A stretch of DNA of 64,000 bases from Pseudobdellovibrionaceae bacterium (GTDB lineage Bacteria > Bdellovibrionota > Bdellovibrionia > Bdellovibrionales > UBA1609): assembly GCA_020635055.1 (NCBI GenBank), contig JACKAN010000017.1, positions 8,852-72,851 on the forward strand, in the 5' to 3' direction. The notes below the pieces were generated by a model. That model was not told the origin of the DNA. It made no database searches and worked only from the letters and a program-made list of their open reading frames with translations. The translations under genes were made by a program, and so were the position numbers. Below are positions 35,951 to 45,945 of the stretch, in pieces. Numbering within the stretch: the stretch's first letter is position 1; each line of letters opens with the position of its first letter.

Positions 35951-37312
35951 GGTAGCGTAAAAAAAATTGTGTCTCCATAAGAATAACTTATAGGACTAAA
36001 TGGAGAACATATAATATGACACTATCAATGAGTTTAATAAAAGTAGAAATAAGTGTACCAGAAATTGTAAAAGCAATAGATAAATTTAAAAGAAATAAAA
36101 TAAAAGCTTTTGAAGAATTAACCAATGAAGTTTCAAAATCAGTATCAGATTCTTTGAATAAACTTTTAAATGCTGAGATGGAATTTTTCTTGGGTCAGCC
36201 AGAACAAAAAAGTAATAAAAGAAATGGTTATTACGAAAGAGAATTTGTTTTAAAGGGTATTGGTCAACTACGTTTACGCGTACCTAAAGATCGTCACAGT
36301 AAGTTTAAAAGTGTGATTGTTCCTGAAAATGAACGATTGGATAGCCGTTTAAAACAAGATCTGGCCGCTCTTCACTTGTCTGGCATATCCAACAGAACAT
36401 TGTCCCTAATATCAAAAAGAATATTAGGCGTACAAGTATCGCCACAAACAGTCCACAACTCATTAGCCACATTGGAGCCAAAAGCATTAGAGTGGCTGGA
36501 ACGTCCACTTGATGAAGATTATTGGGCTTTATTTATTGACGGTACAAATTTTAAAGTTCAAAGACGTGGTTCAACTGAGAAAGAACCAACTCTTGTTGTT
36601 CTAGGTATAAATAACAGGAATTCCTTTAGTATACTGGCAATGGAGCCAGGTCAGAAAGACAGTGCAGATTCATGGGAGGCTGTTTTTACTAGTTTAATAC
36701 AACGTGGGTTAAACACTAACAAAGTTCAAATAGGAGTAATGGATGGTCTGCCTGGGTTAGAGAAAAAGTTTAAGGAGTACTTTACCAAAGCAGTGACTGC
36801 CCGTTGTTGGGTGCATGCTAAAAAGAATGCCTTACAAAAAGTATCAAAAAAATTATCATTGGCTTTTGACGAACAATTAAGTCAAGTGATGTATGCAAAT
36901 AGCGAATCATCAGCACGAGTAGCTTTTAACAACTTAAAACAACATTTGAATAAAGATGCAGATCGAGCAGTAAAGTGTATAGAAAAAGATTTAGAATCAC
37001 TTTTAGTGCACTATAGATTTGAAGAAAAGTTTTGGCGAACCTTAAAGACTACAAATCCAATTGAGAGAATAAATAAGGAACTTAAAAGAAGAACAAAATC
37101 AATGGAGGGCTTGGGCCAGTCAACATTAAATGTAGTATTAGCATTTACTGCAATGAGACTAGAGTATAATTGGAGAACAACACCAGTTGACTCACCAAAG
37201 TTAAATAACTTAAAAGGTAGGAGGGAACAAAAACAGGTACTTAACAAAGTAGAGGATACATTAGAAAATCTTATACATTAAACATAGCGGACACAAAAAA
37301 TTTTACGCTACC
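35951..37312 (+). mobile_element. IS256-family insertion sequence (1362 bp)
   Basis: Terminal inverted repeats of about 26 bp start GGTAGCGTAAAA at 35951 and end with its complement at 37312; the next bases differ but GTGTC is shared. One transposase gene fills the element. Flanks ggaaataa and gaaatggt are not a duplication, so the flanks were rearranged or the target copy was lost. Confidence 0.85.
36016..37281 (+). CDS. IS256-family transposase (Mutator-like DDE)
   Basis: A 421-aa intact DDE transposase. Motifs: the first aspartate in LFIDGTNFKV, the second in GVMDGLPGLE, the C-x2-H block ARCWVHAKKN, and the catalytic glutamate in TTNPIERINKELKRRTK, all in the order of the IS256/Mutator family. 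Length and the conserved N-terminal region (FFLGQPEQKSNKRNGYYER) fit. Frame is uninterrupted, so the element may still move. Start is preceded by a weak GGAGAA. Confidence 0.92.
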   Translation: MTLSMSLIKVEISVPEIVKAIDKFKRNKIKAFEELTNEVSKSVSDSLNKLLNAEMEFFLGQPEQKSNKRNGYYEREFVLKGIGQLRLRVPKDRHSKFKSVIVPENERLDSRLKQDLAALHLSGISNRTLSLISKRILGVQVSPQTVHNSLATLEPKALEWLERPLDEDYWALFIDGTNFKVQRRGSTEKEPTLVVLGINNRNSFSILAMEPGQKDSADSWEAVFTSLIQRGLNTNKVQIGVMDGLPGLEKKFKEYFTKAVTARCWVHAKKNALQKVSKKLSLAFDEQLSQVMYANSESSARVAFNNLKQHLNKDADRAVKCIEKDLESLLVHYRFEEKFWRTLKTTNPIERINKELKRRTKSMEGLGQSTLNVVLAFTAMRLEYNWRTTPVDSPKLNNLKGRREQKQVLNKVEDTLENLIH

Positions 37313-37771
37313 GAAATGGTTAATGCCTTCAGAACGCGAAGAAAAAAACCTGTTGAGTTAAAAAGGTCCAGAGAAAAAAGGAAGAACGATCAGTGTTATA
37401 TTGAACAGAAGAACAATGTTTTTGTAAGGGGTCTTTTGGGGTATGAGCGCATAGAAACTCAAGCAGCTGTTGATCTTGTGAACGATATTTATCGAGACGA
37501 TTGGTCAAAGCTTTTTAATTACTTTTATCCACAAATGAAACTTATAGAAAAAGATCGTTACGGGGCAAAGCAAAGAAAAAAATATGATAAGCCAAAAACC
37601 CCGTACCATCGTTTAATGTTATCAAAGCATGTTCCTAAAGAAATAAAAAAAAGTCTCTGGAGAGAGATGCAGAGTTTGGACCCTATTGCGCTCACCCAAA
37701 GACTAAATCAAAAAATGAATTTGATTAAAGAAATGTTAAAATCCACCGAAAACAAAGTAAAGGTATCATAA
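37313..37771 (+). pseudogene. C-terminal fragment of an rve-type IS transposase
   Basis: The 151-aa frame (ATG at 37316) starts at the edge of the IS256 element. It carries the C-terminal half of an rve integrase: NDQCYIEQKNNVFVRGLLGY, then KDRYGAKQRKKYDKPKTPYHRL, as in ISNCY/IS481-like transposases. The catalytic aspartates of the N-terminal half are missing. It is about 45% similar by eye to the other fragment at 42240-42740 (shared QKNN-FVR, YDKPKTPYxR), so two members of one family were present. Confidence 0.75.
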
Positions 37772-37840
37772 TGAGAAAGAAAAATAACACAGCTGCTAAA
37801 GGTAAGATTTATTTCCCGGTCAATGCGTAATTGCTTCGTA

Positions 37841-37900
37841 TTGATCCATAAATAAACAACACATAAATACCAAGGAGCGGATAGTTAATTTATGGATCAA
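37841..37900. promoter_or_regulatory. Inverted repeat in front of the NHL-like lipoprotein gene
   Basis: TTGATCCATAAAT (37841-37853) recurs in inverted orientation at 37888-37900 (ATTTATGGATCAA), with the similarity extending to 18 of 20 bases. A direct repeat of CTTTATATAAA follows at 37909-37935. Placed 90-150 bp before the start at 37992 this could be an operator, though IS debris next door makes a mobile origin possible. Confidence 0.4.
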
Positions 37901-37991
37901 TTCGGTGCTTTATATAAAAATTTGTCTTTATATAAAGTAATATAGACTTTCGTCCGATAACTTAACGAGTTTATAGGAGATAAGTTAAGAG

Positions 37992-40900
37992 ATGTTACGA
38001 ACTATTTTTTATCTATCTATAGTATTAATACAGATTAGTATTAATACTGGTTGTAACACTAATACTGAAATTGAATACAAGACAATATATATAAGGGGTT
38101 CAATTAAGCCACTTTCGGGCGTTTCTCAGAAAAAAAGTAAATTACAGTTACTATCATGTACAACTCCAATAGTCTATCTTTATGAGCTAAGTGAAGAGGG
38201 TGAAAAGATAACGCCAGCTATTGGTCAATCAACAGTCAATGAAAACGGTAGTTATTCTGTAGCGCCCAGTTCAAGTCAAATATCTTTGGAAAGTGGTAAA
38301 ATAAAATATCTCGTAGAAGTGGATGGTTGTACTGATCTCTTATCTAGACCAATAACAGATTCCACGGGTCAAGATGTCTCTTACAGCAGTTCTTTGTTGT
38401 CATACATTATTGGTACAAGTTATGGGTCAAAATTAACAAAAGCAAATAATGATGATTTTAAAAACTTATTAGAAGAATTATCTAGCACTTCAGATATAAG
38501 TACAGCTTTCACCACGTTAAACTCGAATTCAGAAGTAAGAGAGCTTTTCACATCAATTTTTGGAGTTGGACCCAGTGTATTGCTGGAATTTCCTCCAAAG
38601 ATACTGTTTACAAATGTTCCAAAAATACTAAATGAAGAGCAAAGCTATAGCTTTGCGGCAGCTTTTGCTCATTGGTCCCCCTCGTATATAAGTAGTGCTT
38701 TGTGGAAAGAAAATTCTAAAGTTCTAGGGACAAGTGCGAATATCACATGGACTCCAGATGCGAATTCGCAAGGTTTAAAAACAATAAGTCTATTTTGGGG
38801 GAAAGATGATGGTAGTGGCAATCTAGATTTAACCAAACCCTTTAAATCTAAAAATTTTATCGTGAATGTAAATAATAATATTTTACCCACACCACCCACT
38901 TTTAACTTAGTATCTGATGCCATAACTCAAAGTATTTTAATTAGTACTTCAATGGACACCGGACCCTCTCTATTAAACTGTAAAAGTTTTTCAAGTCTGG
39001 CTTTGACTAGTAGTTTGACCTTACCTTCGGCTTCTGATTTTAATATTAATTGCACTACAGACATTACTCAAAACTTAGCGGATTATACTATGACAGGCCC
39101 CGATGGTCATAGGTCTCTCTATTTATGGGCAAAAGATGCCTCTAGTCAAGTTTCAGCATCCCCCTCAGTCGTTAATTTTACATTGGATCGCGAAGCTCCA
39201 GTTATTACAAATACAAGTATTAACGGTGGGGCTGCCTATGCAGGAACAGCATTAACTTTTGTGAATATAAGCTTAACAGATAATATTTCTAGCCCTTCAC
39301 AAATAAAAGTCCGAGTAAAAAGTGCCAATGTTAGTGATTCAGATTGTCAAAGTGAATATGCAGACAATGACTGGATTGACTATGTTAATTCAACCACAAA
39401 TATACCTCATCAAATTAGTCAAACGGATGGTCTTAAAAAAGTCTGTGTATGGGCCAAGGATCTTGCAGGAAATATCAGTGTGATGTCTCCAACGAGTGGC
39501 ATCGATGGAGTCAATACAGATACTATTATCTACCAAGTGGGGAGTCCACCAGTCGTTTCAAATTTTTCTGTAATTAGAGATCTTGGTGGAAGGTTGGCTA
39601 CAGTTGGAGATGCTATGACTATTAATTGGGCAGTGACGGATGCCGAGGGCTTAGACAACAATCCAATAAGTATTTCCTACACAATCAACAATTCCTTATG
39701 GAAAGATATAATTACAAATGCTGATATATCCAACCCTAGTAATATTTCTTGGATGGGTAGTTTGACAGGAAGCCCCACTTCAGGATCGGGAACAATAACT
39801 ACTTTTACGGCACCATCTTCAGCATATTTTAAATTAAAAATTATAGTGCGCGATATTTCTAACAATACATCTATACCGATTTTTTCGAATCTTTTTAATA
39901 CCAGCTCATGGTCAGTATATGCTGGTTCAACGGATAGGGGCGTTGGTGGGGGTGCCCTCGCCGCTGCCTTTTATAGCTCTGACATTGGTAATTCAGTAGA
40001 TATTCATCCTATAACGGGTGACATTTATGCGCTAGACTCTAATTATGGATTAAAGAGAGTGGATGCTCAAACGGGGGTAGTGAGTATTGTTATTGAACAT
40101 TCAACGCTTAATTTACCGGATAGTGGGGTATTACCTGCCCAGCCACAAATAGCCATCAACAGTGTATCTTCAATTAAATTTGACCCAATGGGAAGGCTCT
40201 ACTTAACTTCCGGATCACACGCCAATGCAAAAATATATCAAATTGATTTTGTTAACAATTGGGTTCGACATTATGCTGGGGGAGGTACCAATGATGATGA
40301 AGGTGTCTCTTCAACAAGCCTACGTGCTACAACGAGTTTTGGTTTTGATGAATCCAACTCAATGTATTTGGTTACGCAATGTGCTCCGCACACAAGTCCT
40401 TTTAACCAAGGAAAACGTTTGCTTAAAATTGTACAGAATCCAGATGGTAGTCCTGGCGCGGTGACTCGAATTATAGGAGACTGCAGCTTTGCCGACCCGA
40501 TTTATGGTTCCGCAGCTTATAGCTCTCCCTTTGGAGCAATTACTTATGCGGCCATGTCATCCCCAGTGATTTGGAATAATGGTGATATTATATATTTCGA
40601 AAGTTATGGAAGTAAGAGATGGAAAATTATTAATGGCATAGTTTATTCAGTGAATTTTGCCAATAACACTTGCCGATCGGGAGGGCTCACCTATAACCCA
40701 TCCGATGGAGCTCTTTACAGAACAAATTCTACATGTGGTATAGATAAAGTTATTCCCTCTCTATTAGGTAATGATGGTGAAATTAACTCAACTTTATTTC
40801 TGGGTAATTCGTCATCGTTAGGTTGCACAAATGATGGGATTCTGGCTGTAAATGCCTGTACCCTAGTAGACATAAATATATTCACTTTTGGTGGTTTGAT

Positions 40901-42065
40901 TTACTTTAGTGATGGTGCAAGAAGTAATGCTCCAAGTTATTATCGCATACGTTACATTGCTCCAGATAACAGTATTAGAACTATTGCGGGTAGTAAACCT
41001 TTTTATGGTGAAGGTTTGGATCGATCTTTGATTCGTGGAAATTTTGCGGGAATATACTACAAGCAAGTGGGTGAGCCTAATCAAGTAGCTTTTCCCGCTG
41101 GTCTCTATTTTATGGATTCAAAAGCTGCAGTTTTTGGCTACATAGATCCATCAACTTATAATACCTCTGTGCTATGGGGCAATCAAGCTCGTACAGAGGG
41201 TGGCTACAGTGATGGAGACACCATTTCAAAAGATTTATCTTTGGGTACCACTTATTGGGGTGGCTCAGCCATGCCAATAACCTTCGATTCCAATGGTTTG
41301 CCTTGGTTAAGAACTGACAATCAACTGACGATGGTCAATGCTTCTAAACAAATAGTTTCTAAAACTACAGGTGGACCAAAATGGGAGACTTTGGCTGATG
41401 GCAGTAACCCTACTAACACCAACCTTTTTGTGAATTCGCATACAAATTTCACTTTAAAAAATCAGAGTATTTTTATGCTTGGCTCAGCATATGAAAAGTT
41501 ATCTTCTGGATTTGATCCTAATGTTTCTATTCGTATATTAGATTTTGCAGGCTTAATAACATTAAAAATTCTTGGTGGAAATTACAATGTTAGTGATAGT
41601 CAAAACCCAAGTGTTGATGTCGGCGCAGGCTTGGTTTCTGCAGCACCATTGTATTATAATTGTCACACAGACAAATGCTTTACTCAGTATCATGCGGGTA
41701 GTGATCGTTTGTACTTTAGTGAAAAAGACAAAATTCGGTATATTACAAGCCCCTCCAATACAGCGACCGCCACACTCAATACTTTAATGTCTTCAACAGG
41801 TTCTATATCTATCAATAACTTTATTATTCGTCCAGATGATACACAGATTTGGTATTTATCTAGTACAAATAAACTCTATTGTTATGATATTTCCTCCGGA
41901 AAATCATGGTGTGACAACACCACCAATCATTTTTCTACTATTGGTGCTGCAGGAATTTCTTTTGCGAGAGGTGCAAATCAATTAACTTGGAAAGATAATA
42001 ATAGCCTCTTGTTGTCCACATACAATGGCTTAATTTTAGAATTTAATTTACCAACAGATCCGTAA
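37992..42065 (+). CDS. Large NHL-like lipoprotein with immunoglobulin-like middle
   Basis: A 1357-aa lipoprotein: signal MLRTIFYLSIVLIQISINTGC with acylated C21. Residues about 200-650 look like Ig-like domains (for example KNFIVNVNNNILPTPP, LWAKDASSQVSAS, VCVWAKDLAGNIS). The C-terminal half (about 660-1350) has beta-propeller-type repeats with phrases such as VDIHPITGDIYALDSNYG, IKFDPMGRLYLTSG and FYGEGLDR, similar to NHL or SMP-30 sheets. Surface adhesion or sensing is a guess. Such genes are common in Bdellovibrio-type genomes. Flanked by IS fragments on both sides, so the region is unstable. Confidence 0.7.
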   Translation: MLRTIFYLSIVLIQISINTGCNTNTEIEYKTIYIRGSIKPLSGVSQKKSKLQLLSCTTPIVYLYELSEEGEKITPAIGQSTVNENGSYSVAPSSSQISLESGKIKYLVEVDGCTDLLSRPITDSTGQDVSYSSSLLSYIIGTSYGSKLTKANNDDFKNLLEELSSTSDISTAFTTLNSNSEVRELFTSIFGVGPSVLLEFPPKILFTNVPKILNEEQSYSFAAAFAHWSPSYISSALWKENSKVLGTSANITWTPDANSQGLKTISLFWGKDDGSGNLDLTKPFKSKNFIVNVNNNILPTPPTFNLVSDAITQSILISTSMDTGPSLLNCKSFSSLALTSSLTLPSASDFNINCTTDITQNLADYTMTGPDGHRSLYLWAKDASSQVSASPSVVNFTLDREAPVITNTSINGGAAYAGTALTFVNISLTDNISSPSQIKVRVKSANVSDSDCQSEYADNDWIDYVNSTTNIPHQISQTDGLKKVCVWAKDLAGNISVMSPTSGIDGVNTDTIIYQVGSPPVVSNFSVIRDLGGRLATVGDAMTINWAVTDAEGLDNNPISISYTINNSLWKDIITNADISNPSNISWMGSLTGSPTSGSGTITTFTAPSSAYFKLKIIVRDISNNTSIPIFSNLFNTSSWSVYAGSTDRGVGGGALAAAFYSSDIGNSVDIHPITGDIYALDSNYGLKRVDAQTGVVSIVIEHSTLNLPDSGVLPAQPQIAINSVSSIKFDPMGRLYLTSGSHANAKIYQIDFVNNWVRHYAGGGTNDDEGVSSTSLRATTSFGFDESNSMYLVTQCAPHTSPFNQGKRLLKIVQNPDGSPGAVTRIIGDCSFADPIYGSAAYSSPFGAITYAAMSSPVIWNNGDIIYFESYGSKRWKIINGIVYSVNFANNTCRSGGLTYNPSDGALYRTNSTCGIDKVIPSLLGNDGEINSTLFLGNSSSLGCTNDGILAVNACTLVDINIFTFGGLIYFSDGARSNAPSYYRIRYIAPDNSIRTIAGSKPFYGEGLDRSLIRGNFAGIYYKQVGEPNQVAFPAGLYFMDSKAAVFGYIDPSTYNTSVLWGNQARTEGGYSDGDTISKDLSLGTTYWGGSAMPITFDSNGLPWLRTDNQLTMVNASKQIVSKTTGGPKWETLADGSNPTNTNLFVNSHTNFTLKNQSIFMLGSAYEKLSSGFDPNVSIRILDFAGLITLKILGGNYNVSDSQNPSVDVGAGLVSAAPLYYNCHTDKCFTQYHAGSDRLYFSEKDKIRYITSPSNTATATLNTLMSSTGSISINNFIIRPDDTQIWYLSSTNKLYCYDISSGKSWCDNTTNHFSTIGAAGISFARGANQLTWKDNNSLLLSTYNGLILEFNLPTDP

Positions 42066-42171
42066 AAATTCTAAGGATATACAAATCTATTGCACAGTGG
42101 TTTTTGGCTCACCAGACTTGAGAAGCTCAGGTTCAATTGGACTGCGGTTGCTAAACTGGACATAAACTTCG

Positions 42172-42203
42172 TGTTGCCCAAATAATTCGGGTTACCGAAA
42201 TGC
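42172..42203. repeat. IS end (32-bp inverted-repeat tip)
   Basis: A 32-bp unit starting TGTTGCCCAAATAATT and ending GGGTTACCGAAATGC. It sits just past the end of the transposase fragment at 42240 and reads inward toward it, so it is that element's right tip. A copy with one change lies at 52781-52812. Confidence 0.7.
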
Positions 42204-42239
42204 CTTGTTTTGATACGTTTTTTTTTAAACTGAGAGTTT

Positions 42240-42740
42240 TCATTGTTTTCCTTGTTTTATCTTTTCATTATAGGCGTCATTTAACTTATGAAAGTAGGCC
42301 AGTTTTTTCTGAAGCTTGGCCTGTAATTCAAATGGATTTAATGTTGCCTTGGTCTTGCGAAGTTTTTCTTTAACCTCTTCGCTGACCGATGGGCATTCAA
42401 TAATTCTTTGATAAGGGGTCTTTGGTTTGTCGTAAGTCTTCTTTACTTTGGCTCCCACTCGATCTTTTGAGATTACCTTCATTTGCGGCATAAAGTAATT
42501 ATGCAGTTGATCCCATATTTCATATATCTCATTCATCAAGGGGACTAGATTTGGATCTTCGATTCTAGCATGGCCAAAGATACTCCTTACAAATGTGTTA
42601 TTTTTTTGCTCTATATGACATTGGTCATTTGATTTTCCGGTTCTTCCTCTAGCCACATCAATCTCCTTGGCATCTTTAAATTCTTGTACAAGAAGATGAT
42701 TGATAAACTCAATGCCGTTGTCAAAAAATAACGCATTCAT
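42240..42740 (-). pseudogene. C-terminal fragment of an rve-type IS transposase
   Basis: A 166-aa frame starting inside the catalytic core: FFDNGIEFINHLLVQEF keeps the second aspartate (DNG-EF) of rve integrases, followed by RGRTGKSNDQCHIEQKNNTFVRSIFG and the family tail DRVGAKVKKTYDKPKTPYQR. The first catalytic aspartate and the DNA-binding half are missing, with unrelated sequence beyond 42740. Homologous to the fragment at 37313. Not functional by itself. Confidence 0.75.
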
Positions 42741-42927
42741 TAGAAAGTGTAATTTTGCCTCTAATTCTCAATTTAAAAGGAGACTTTACGAATACGGTTT
42801 TTTTGTGACTAAGGATTTCGCATAGAATGGCTTACTTTTTATTTACACGATTGCATTGATAAATAGAAACTCTGAATCTGATATAAATACTCAGAAACAC
42901 TTATTTGACTCTCTGTGTATCGGAAAT

Positions 42928-44205
42928 TTAACCGGGAACCTTTTGGGAACCATTATATATTGGGAAGCTTTTGCAGAGTTCGCGAACTTGATCGTTTACT
43001 TTTTTTGCTAAGCTTTCGTCTTGGGCATTATTAAGAATGTCGGCAATCCAATTTCCAATGAGTTTCATTTCATCCTCTTTCATTCCACGAGTGGTCAGTG
43101 CAGGAGTGCCCAAGCGCAAGCCACTGGTAACAAAAGGTGATCTTTTTTCGTTGGGAACTGTGTTTTTATTAACAGTGATGCCAGCTTTATCAAGAATAAT
43201 TTCTCCATCTTTACCTGTGAGTTCACGATCTGAAAGATCAAGTAAGATCAAATGATTGTCTGTTCCCTTAGTGACTAAATTAAAACCTCTTTCCATTAAA
43301 GCAGAGGCTAGAGCTTTCGCGTTTTTTACCACTTGCTTTTGATATATTTTGAATACGGGTCTGAGGGCTTCACCAAAAGCCACAGCCTTAGCAGCAATCA
43401 CATGCTCTAAAGGGCCACCTTGAATGCCAGGAAATATTTTTGAATTAACAGTTTTGGCATTTTCCTCTCGAGTTAAAATCAAACCGCCTCTGGGGCCACG
43501 CAATGTTTTATGAGTCGTTGAAGTTACATAGTCAGCGTAAGGAACAGGGGAGGGGTGAACTCCGGCACAGACGAGTCCAGCAAAGTGAGCCATATCTACT
43601 AGTAGTTTAGCGCCAACACTGTCTGCAATTTCACGAAACTTTTTAAAATCGAGTTCGCGGGGGTAGGCAGAATATCCTGCGATTAAAAGTTTAGGCTGAA
43701 AAGCTTTTGCTTTATCCATAATTTGTTCATAATTAAGTAAGCCAGTTTCTGGATCTAAACCGTAGTGATCAGCATCAAATAAAATTCCACTAAAATTTAC
43801 TGGGCTACCATGAGTAAGGTGACCACCATGGGAAAGGTCCATGCCTAACACTTTGTCGCCAGCATTTAATGCAGCTAAATAAACAGCCATATTAGCTTGA
43901 GAACCTGAATGGGGTTGAACATTGACGTGATCGCACATAAAAAGTTGTTTAGCTCGAGTGATCGCTAAATCTTCGATTTCATCAATATGATGACAACCAC
44001 CATAATATCTTTTTCCAGGATAACCTTCGGCATATTTATTCGTCGCCATCGAACCTTGTGCAGCCATAACGGCCGTAGAAGCATAGTTTTCTGAGGCAAT
44101 CATTTCTAATCCATATTCTTGGCGATTTCTTTCGGCAGCTAGAAATTCAGCTACTTTAGGATCAGAACCATTTAAAGTTTGAAGTACGTTGTCGTTATAA
44201 TTCAT
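42928..44205 (-). CDS. glyA: Serine hydroxymethyltransferase
   Basis: Interconverts serine and glycine with transfer of a one-carbon unit to tetrahydrofolate. 425 aa, full length. The PLP lysine is in VTSTTHKTLRGPRGG, and the signatures YAEGYPGKRYYGG (N-terminal), LVDMAHFAGL and GLRLGTPALTTRGM (C-terminal) are intact. It is the last gene of the yceD-rpmF-fab-rpiB-glyA operon, 9 bp after rpiB. Confidence 0.96.
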   Translation of the reverse strand: MNYNDNVLQTLNGSDPKVAEFLAAERNRQEYGLEMIASENYASTAVMAAQGSMATNKYAEGYPGKRYYGGCHHIDEIEDLAITRAKQLFMCDHVNVQPHSGSQANMAVYLAALNAGDKVLGMDLSHGGHLTHGSPVNFSGILFDADHYGLDPETGLLNYEQIMDKAKAFQPKLLIAGYSAYPRELDFKKFREIADSVGAKLLVDMAHFAGLVCAGVHPSPVPYADYVTSTTHKTLRGPRGGLILTREENAKTVNSKIFPGIQGGPLEHVIAAKAVAFGEALRPVFKIYQKQVVKNAKALASALMERGFNLVTKGTDNHLILLDLSDRELTGKDGEIILDKAGITVNKNTVPNEKRSPFVTSGLRLGTPALTTRGMKEDEMKLIGNWIADILNNAQDESLAKKVNDQVRELCKSFPIYNGSQKVPG

Positions 44206-44214
44206 GATGTCCTC

Positions 44215-44652
44215 TCAATTAAAATATTTACTTATTTTTTGCACGCGATTTTCATGGCGTCCACCTGCAAATGCTGTGTTTATAAAAGTTTTAAAAATTT
44301 CTTTAGCTTCGTTGGGAGAGAGTAAGCGGGCCCCTAAGCAAAGCACGTTGGCATTATTATGTTCTCTTGCCAGTTTTGCGACCTCGGTGTTCCAACAAAG
44401 AGCCGCGCGGATGTAGGCAAATTTATTGGCAGTTATAGCCATACCTTGGCCCGAGCCACAAATCAGCAACCCAATACTGTCCTTATCGTCTAACATCTTT
44501 TTTCCCAACTCAATGGCAAAATCAGGATAGTCAACAGAATTTTCATTATCAGTTCCTAAGTTATGCCATTCATAATTTGGGAATTCTTTTATCAAAAATT
44601 TTTTTAAACTGACAGCTGCGTGATCATTAGCAATAAATATTTTTTTTGGCAT
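44215..44652 (-). CDS. rpiB: Ribose-5-phosphate isomerase B
   Basis: Interconverts ribulose 5-phosphate and ribose 5-phosphate in the pentose pathway. 145 aa, the family length; active-site cysteine in ICGSGQGMAITANK, the phosphate-binding ANDHAAVSLK at the N-terminus, EHNNANVLCLGAR and GRHENRV at the C-terminus all match. Lies between fabF and glyA. Confidence 0.94.
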   Translation of the reverse strand: MPKKIFIANDHAAVSLKKFLIKEFPNYEWHNLGTDNENSVDYPDFAIELGKKMLDDKDSIGLLICGSGQGMAITANKFAYIRAALCWNTEVAKLAREHNNANVLCLGARLLSPNEAKEIFKTFINTAFAGGRHENRVQKISKYFN

Positions 44653-44670
44653 GTTCAGTTTCCTTTAAGA

Positions 44671-45936
44671 TTAACTGAGACTAGAAAAAATTAGACACGA
44701 ATTGGTGCCACCAAAGCCAAAGCTGTTATTGAGTACGTGCTTTAACTTTTTCTCGCGAGCTTGATTGGGAACATAATCTAAATCGCAACCTTCACTTGGG
44801 TTTTCTAAGTTTATTGTAGGCGGAATAATTCCGTTTTTTAAAGCCATAATGCTAAATACACTTTCGATCGCTCCGGCGGCCCCTAGGGTGTGACCCGTCA
44901 TACTTTTTGTACTGCTCACGCATAAATCTTTTACGGAATCTGAAAATGCTCTTTTGATGGCCTCTGTTTCTATTAAATCTCCAGCTGGAGTCGAGGTCCC
45001 ATGGGCATTTATATAACCAATGTCTTCAGGCTGAATTTGTGCATCTTGTATAGCTTGAGTGATGGCCCGCGCAGCTCCAACACCACCTACAGAAGGTGAG
45101 GTCATATGGTAAGCATCGGATGAAACACCATATCCTGTGAGTTCACAATAAATTTTGGCCCCTCTTTTTACAGCTCTTTCATACTCTTCCAGCACAAGAG
45201 TCGCGGCCCCTTCGGCAATAACAAATCCATCTCTATCTTTGTCCCAAGGTCTTGAAGCCTTTTCGGGTTCGTCATTGCGGGTAGAGAGAGCTTTCATCGC
45301 TGAAAAACCACCCACACCCATAACGCTTACACAAGCTTCGGCGCCACCAGCAATAACAACATCGCACAAATTGTTTCGAATATAATTAGCTGCTTCGCCT
45401 ATGGAGTGAGAGCCAGAAGAACAAGCCGAAGTAACAGTGTAATTAACACCCCCAAAACCATAGCGAATACTAATTTGGCCAGAGGCAAGGTTAGTTAATA
45501 CCGCCGGTATAAAAAATGGAGAGATTCTTCGTGGTCCTTTTTCCAATAAAACTGAATGTTGGGACTCAATAATGGGAAGGCCACCCATTCCGACACCAAT
45601 AATGGTGCCCGTTCTTTGATTTAACTCTTCATTAAATTCAATTCCGCTATCTTTTAAGGCTTCATCAGTGCTGGCTAAACTTAAATGAATAAAACGATCC
45701 ATTTTTTTTTGATCTTTTTTATCTACAAACTTATCGAGTTCAAAACCTTTTACTTCGGCGGCAATTTTAGATTCAAAATTTTCACAATCAAACAAAGAAA
45801 TTTTTGCAACACCAGACTTACCATGGATTGCCTTTTCCCAAGACTCACTAACGTTTAGCCCTAGGGGAGTGATAGCACCGATACCTGTGACGACCACTCT
45901 TCTTTGTTGAATCGTGCGAAAATTATATTTGTTCAT
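44671..45936 (-). CDS. fabF: Beta-ketoacyl-ACP synthase II
   Basis: Condenses malonyl-ACP with acyl-ACP in fatty-acid elongation. 421 aa. The catalytic cysteine is in VTSACSSGSHSIG, the two histidines in NAHGTSTPAGD and MTGHTLGAAG, and the C-terminal NNSFGFGGTNSCLIF is the family signature. N-terminus RVVVTGIGAITPLG. Follows acpP closely. Confidence 0.95.
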   Translation of the reverse strand: MNKYNFRTIQQRRVVVTGIGAITPLGLNVSESWEKAIHGKSGVAKISLFDCENFESKIAAEVKGFELDKFVDKKDQKKMDRFIHLSLASTDEALKDSGIEFNEELNQRTGTIIGVGMGGLPIIESQHSVLLEKGPRRISPFFIPAVLTNLASGQISIRYGFGGVNYTVTSACSSGSHSIGEAANYIRNNLCDVVIAGGAEACVSVMGVGGFSAMKALSTRNDEPEKASRPWDKDRDGFVIAEGAATLVLEEYERAVKRGAKIYCELTGYGVSSDAYHMTSPSVGGVGAARAITQAIQDAQIQPEDIGYINAHGTSTPAGDLIETEAIKRAFSDSVKDLCVSSTKSMTGHTLGAAGAIESVFSIMALKNGIIPPTINLENPSEGCDLDYVPNQAREKKLKHVLNNSFGFGGTNSCLIFSSLS

Positions 45937-45945
45937 AAAAGGTAT

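Larger units (their letters stand above)
35933..37826. mobile_element. Remnant of an older rve-type IS, interrupted by an IS256-family element
   Basis: An 18-bp inverted repeat brackets this stretch: GCATTTACCGGGAAATAA at 35933-35950 and its complement (one mismatch) at 37809-37826. Inside are the IS256-family element (35951-37312), abutting the left repeat, and the C-terminal part of an rve-type transposase gene. The missing N-terminal half suggests a deletion accompanied the IS256 insertion, which would also explain why no target-site duplication is visible at 35951/37312. Confidence 0.6.

Noticed and set aside
35943..37320. Target-site duplication for the IS256-family element
   Set aside because: The flanks ggaaataa and gaaatggt share only GAAAT and are not aligned as a duplication.
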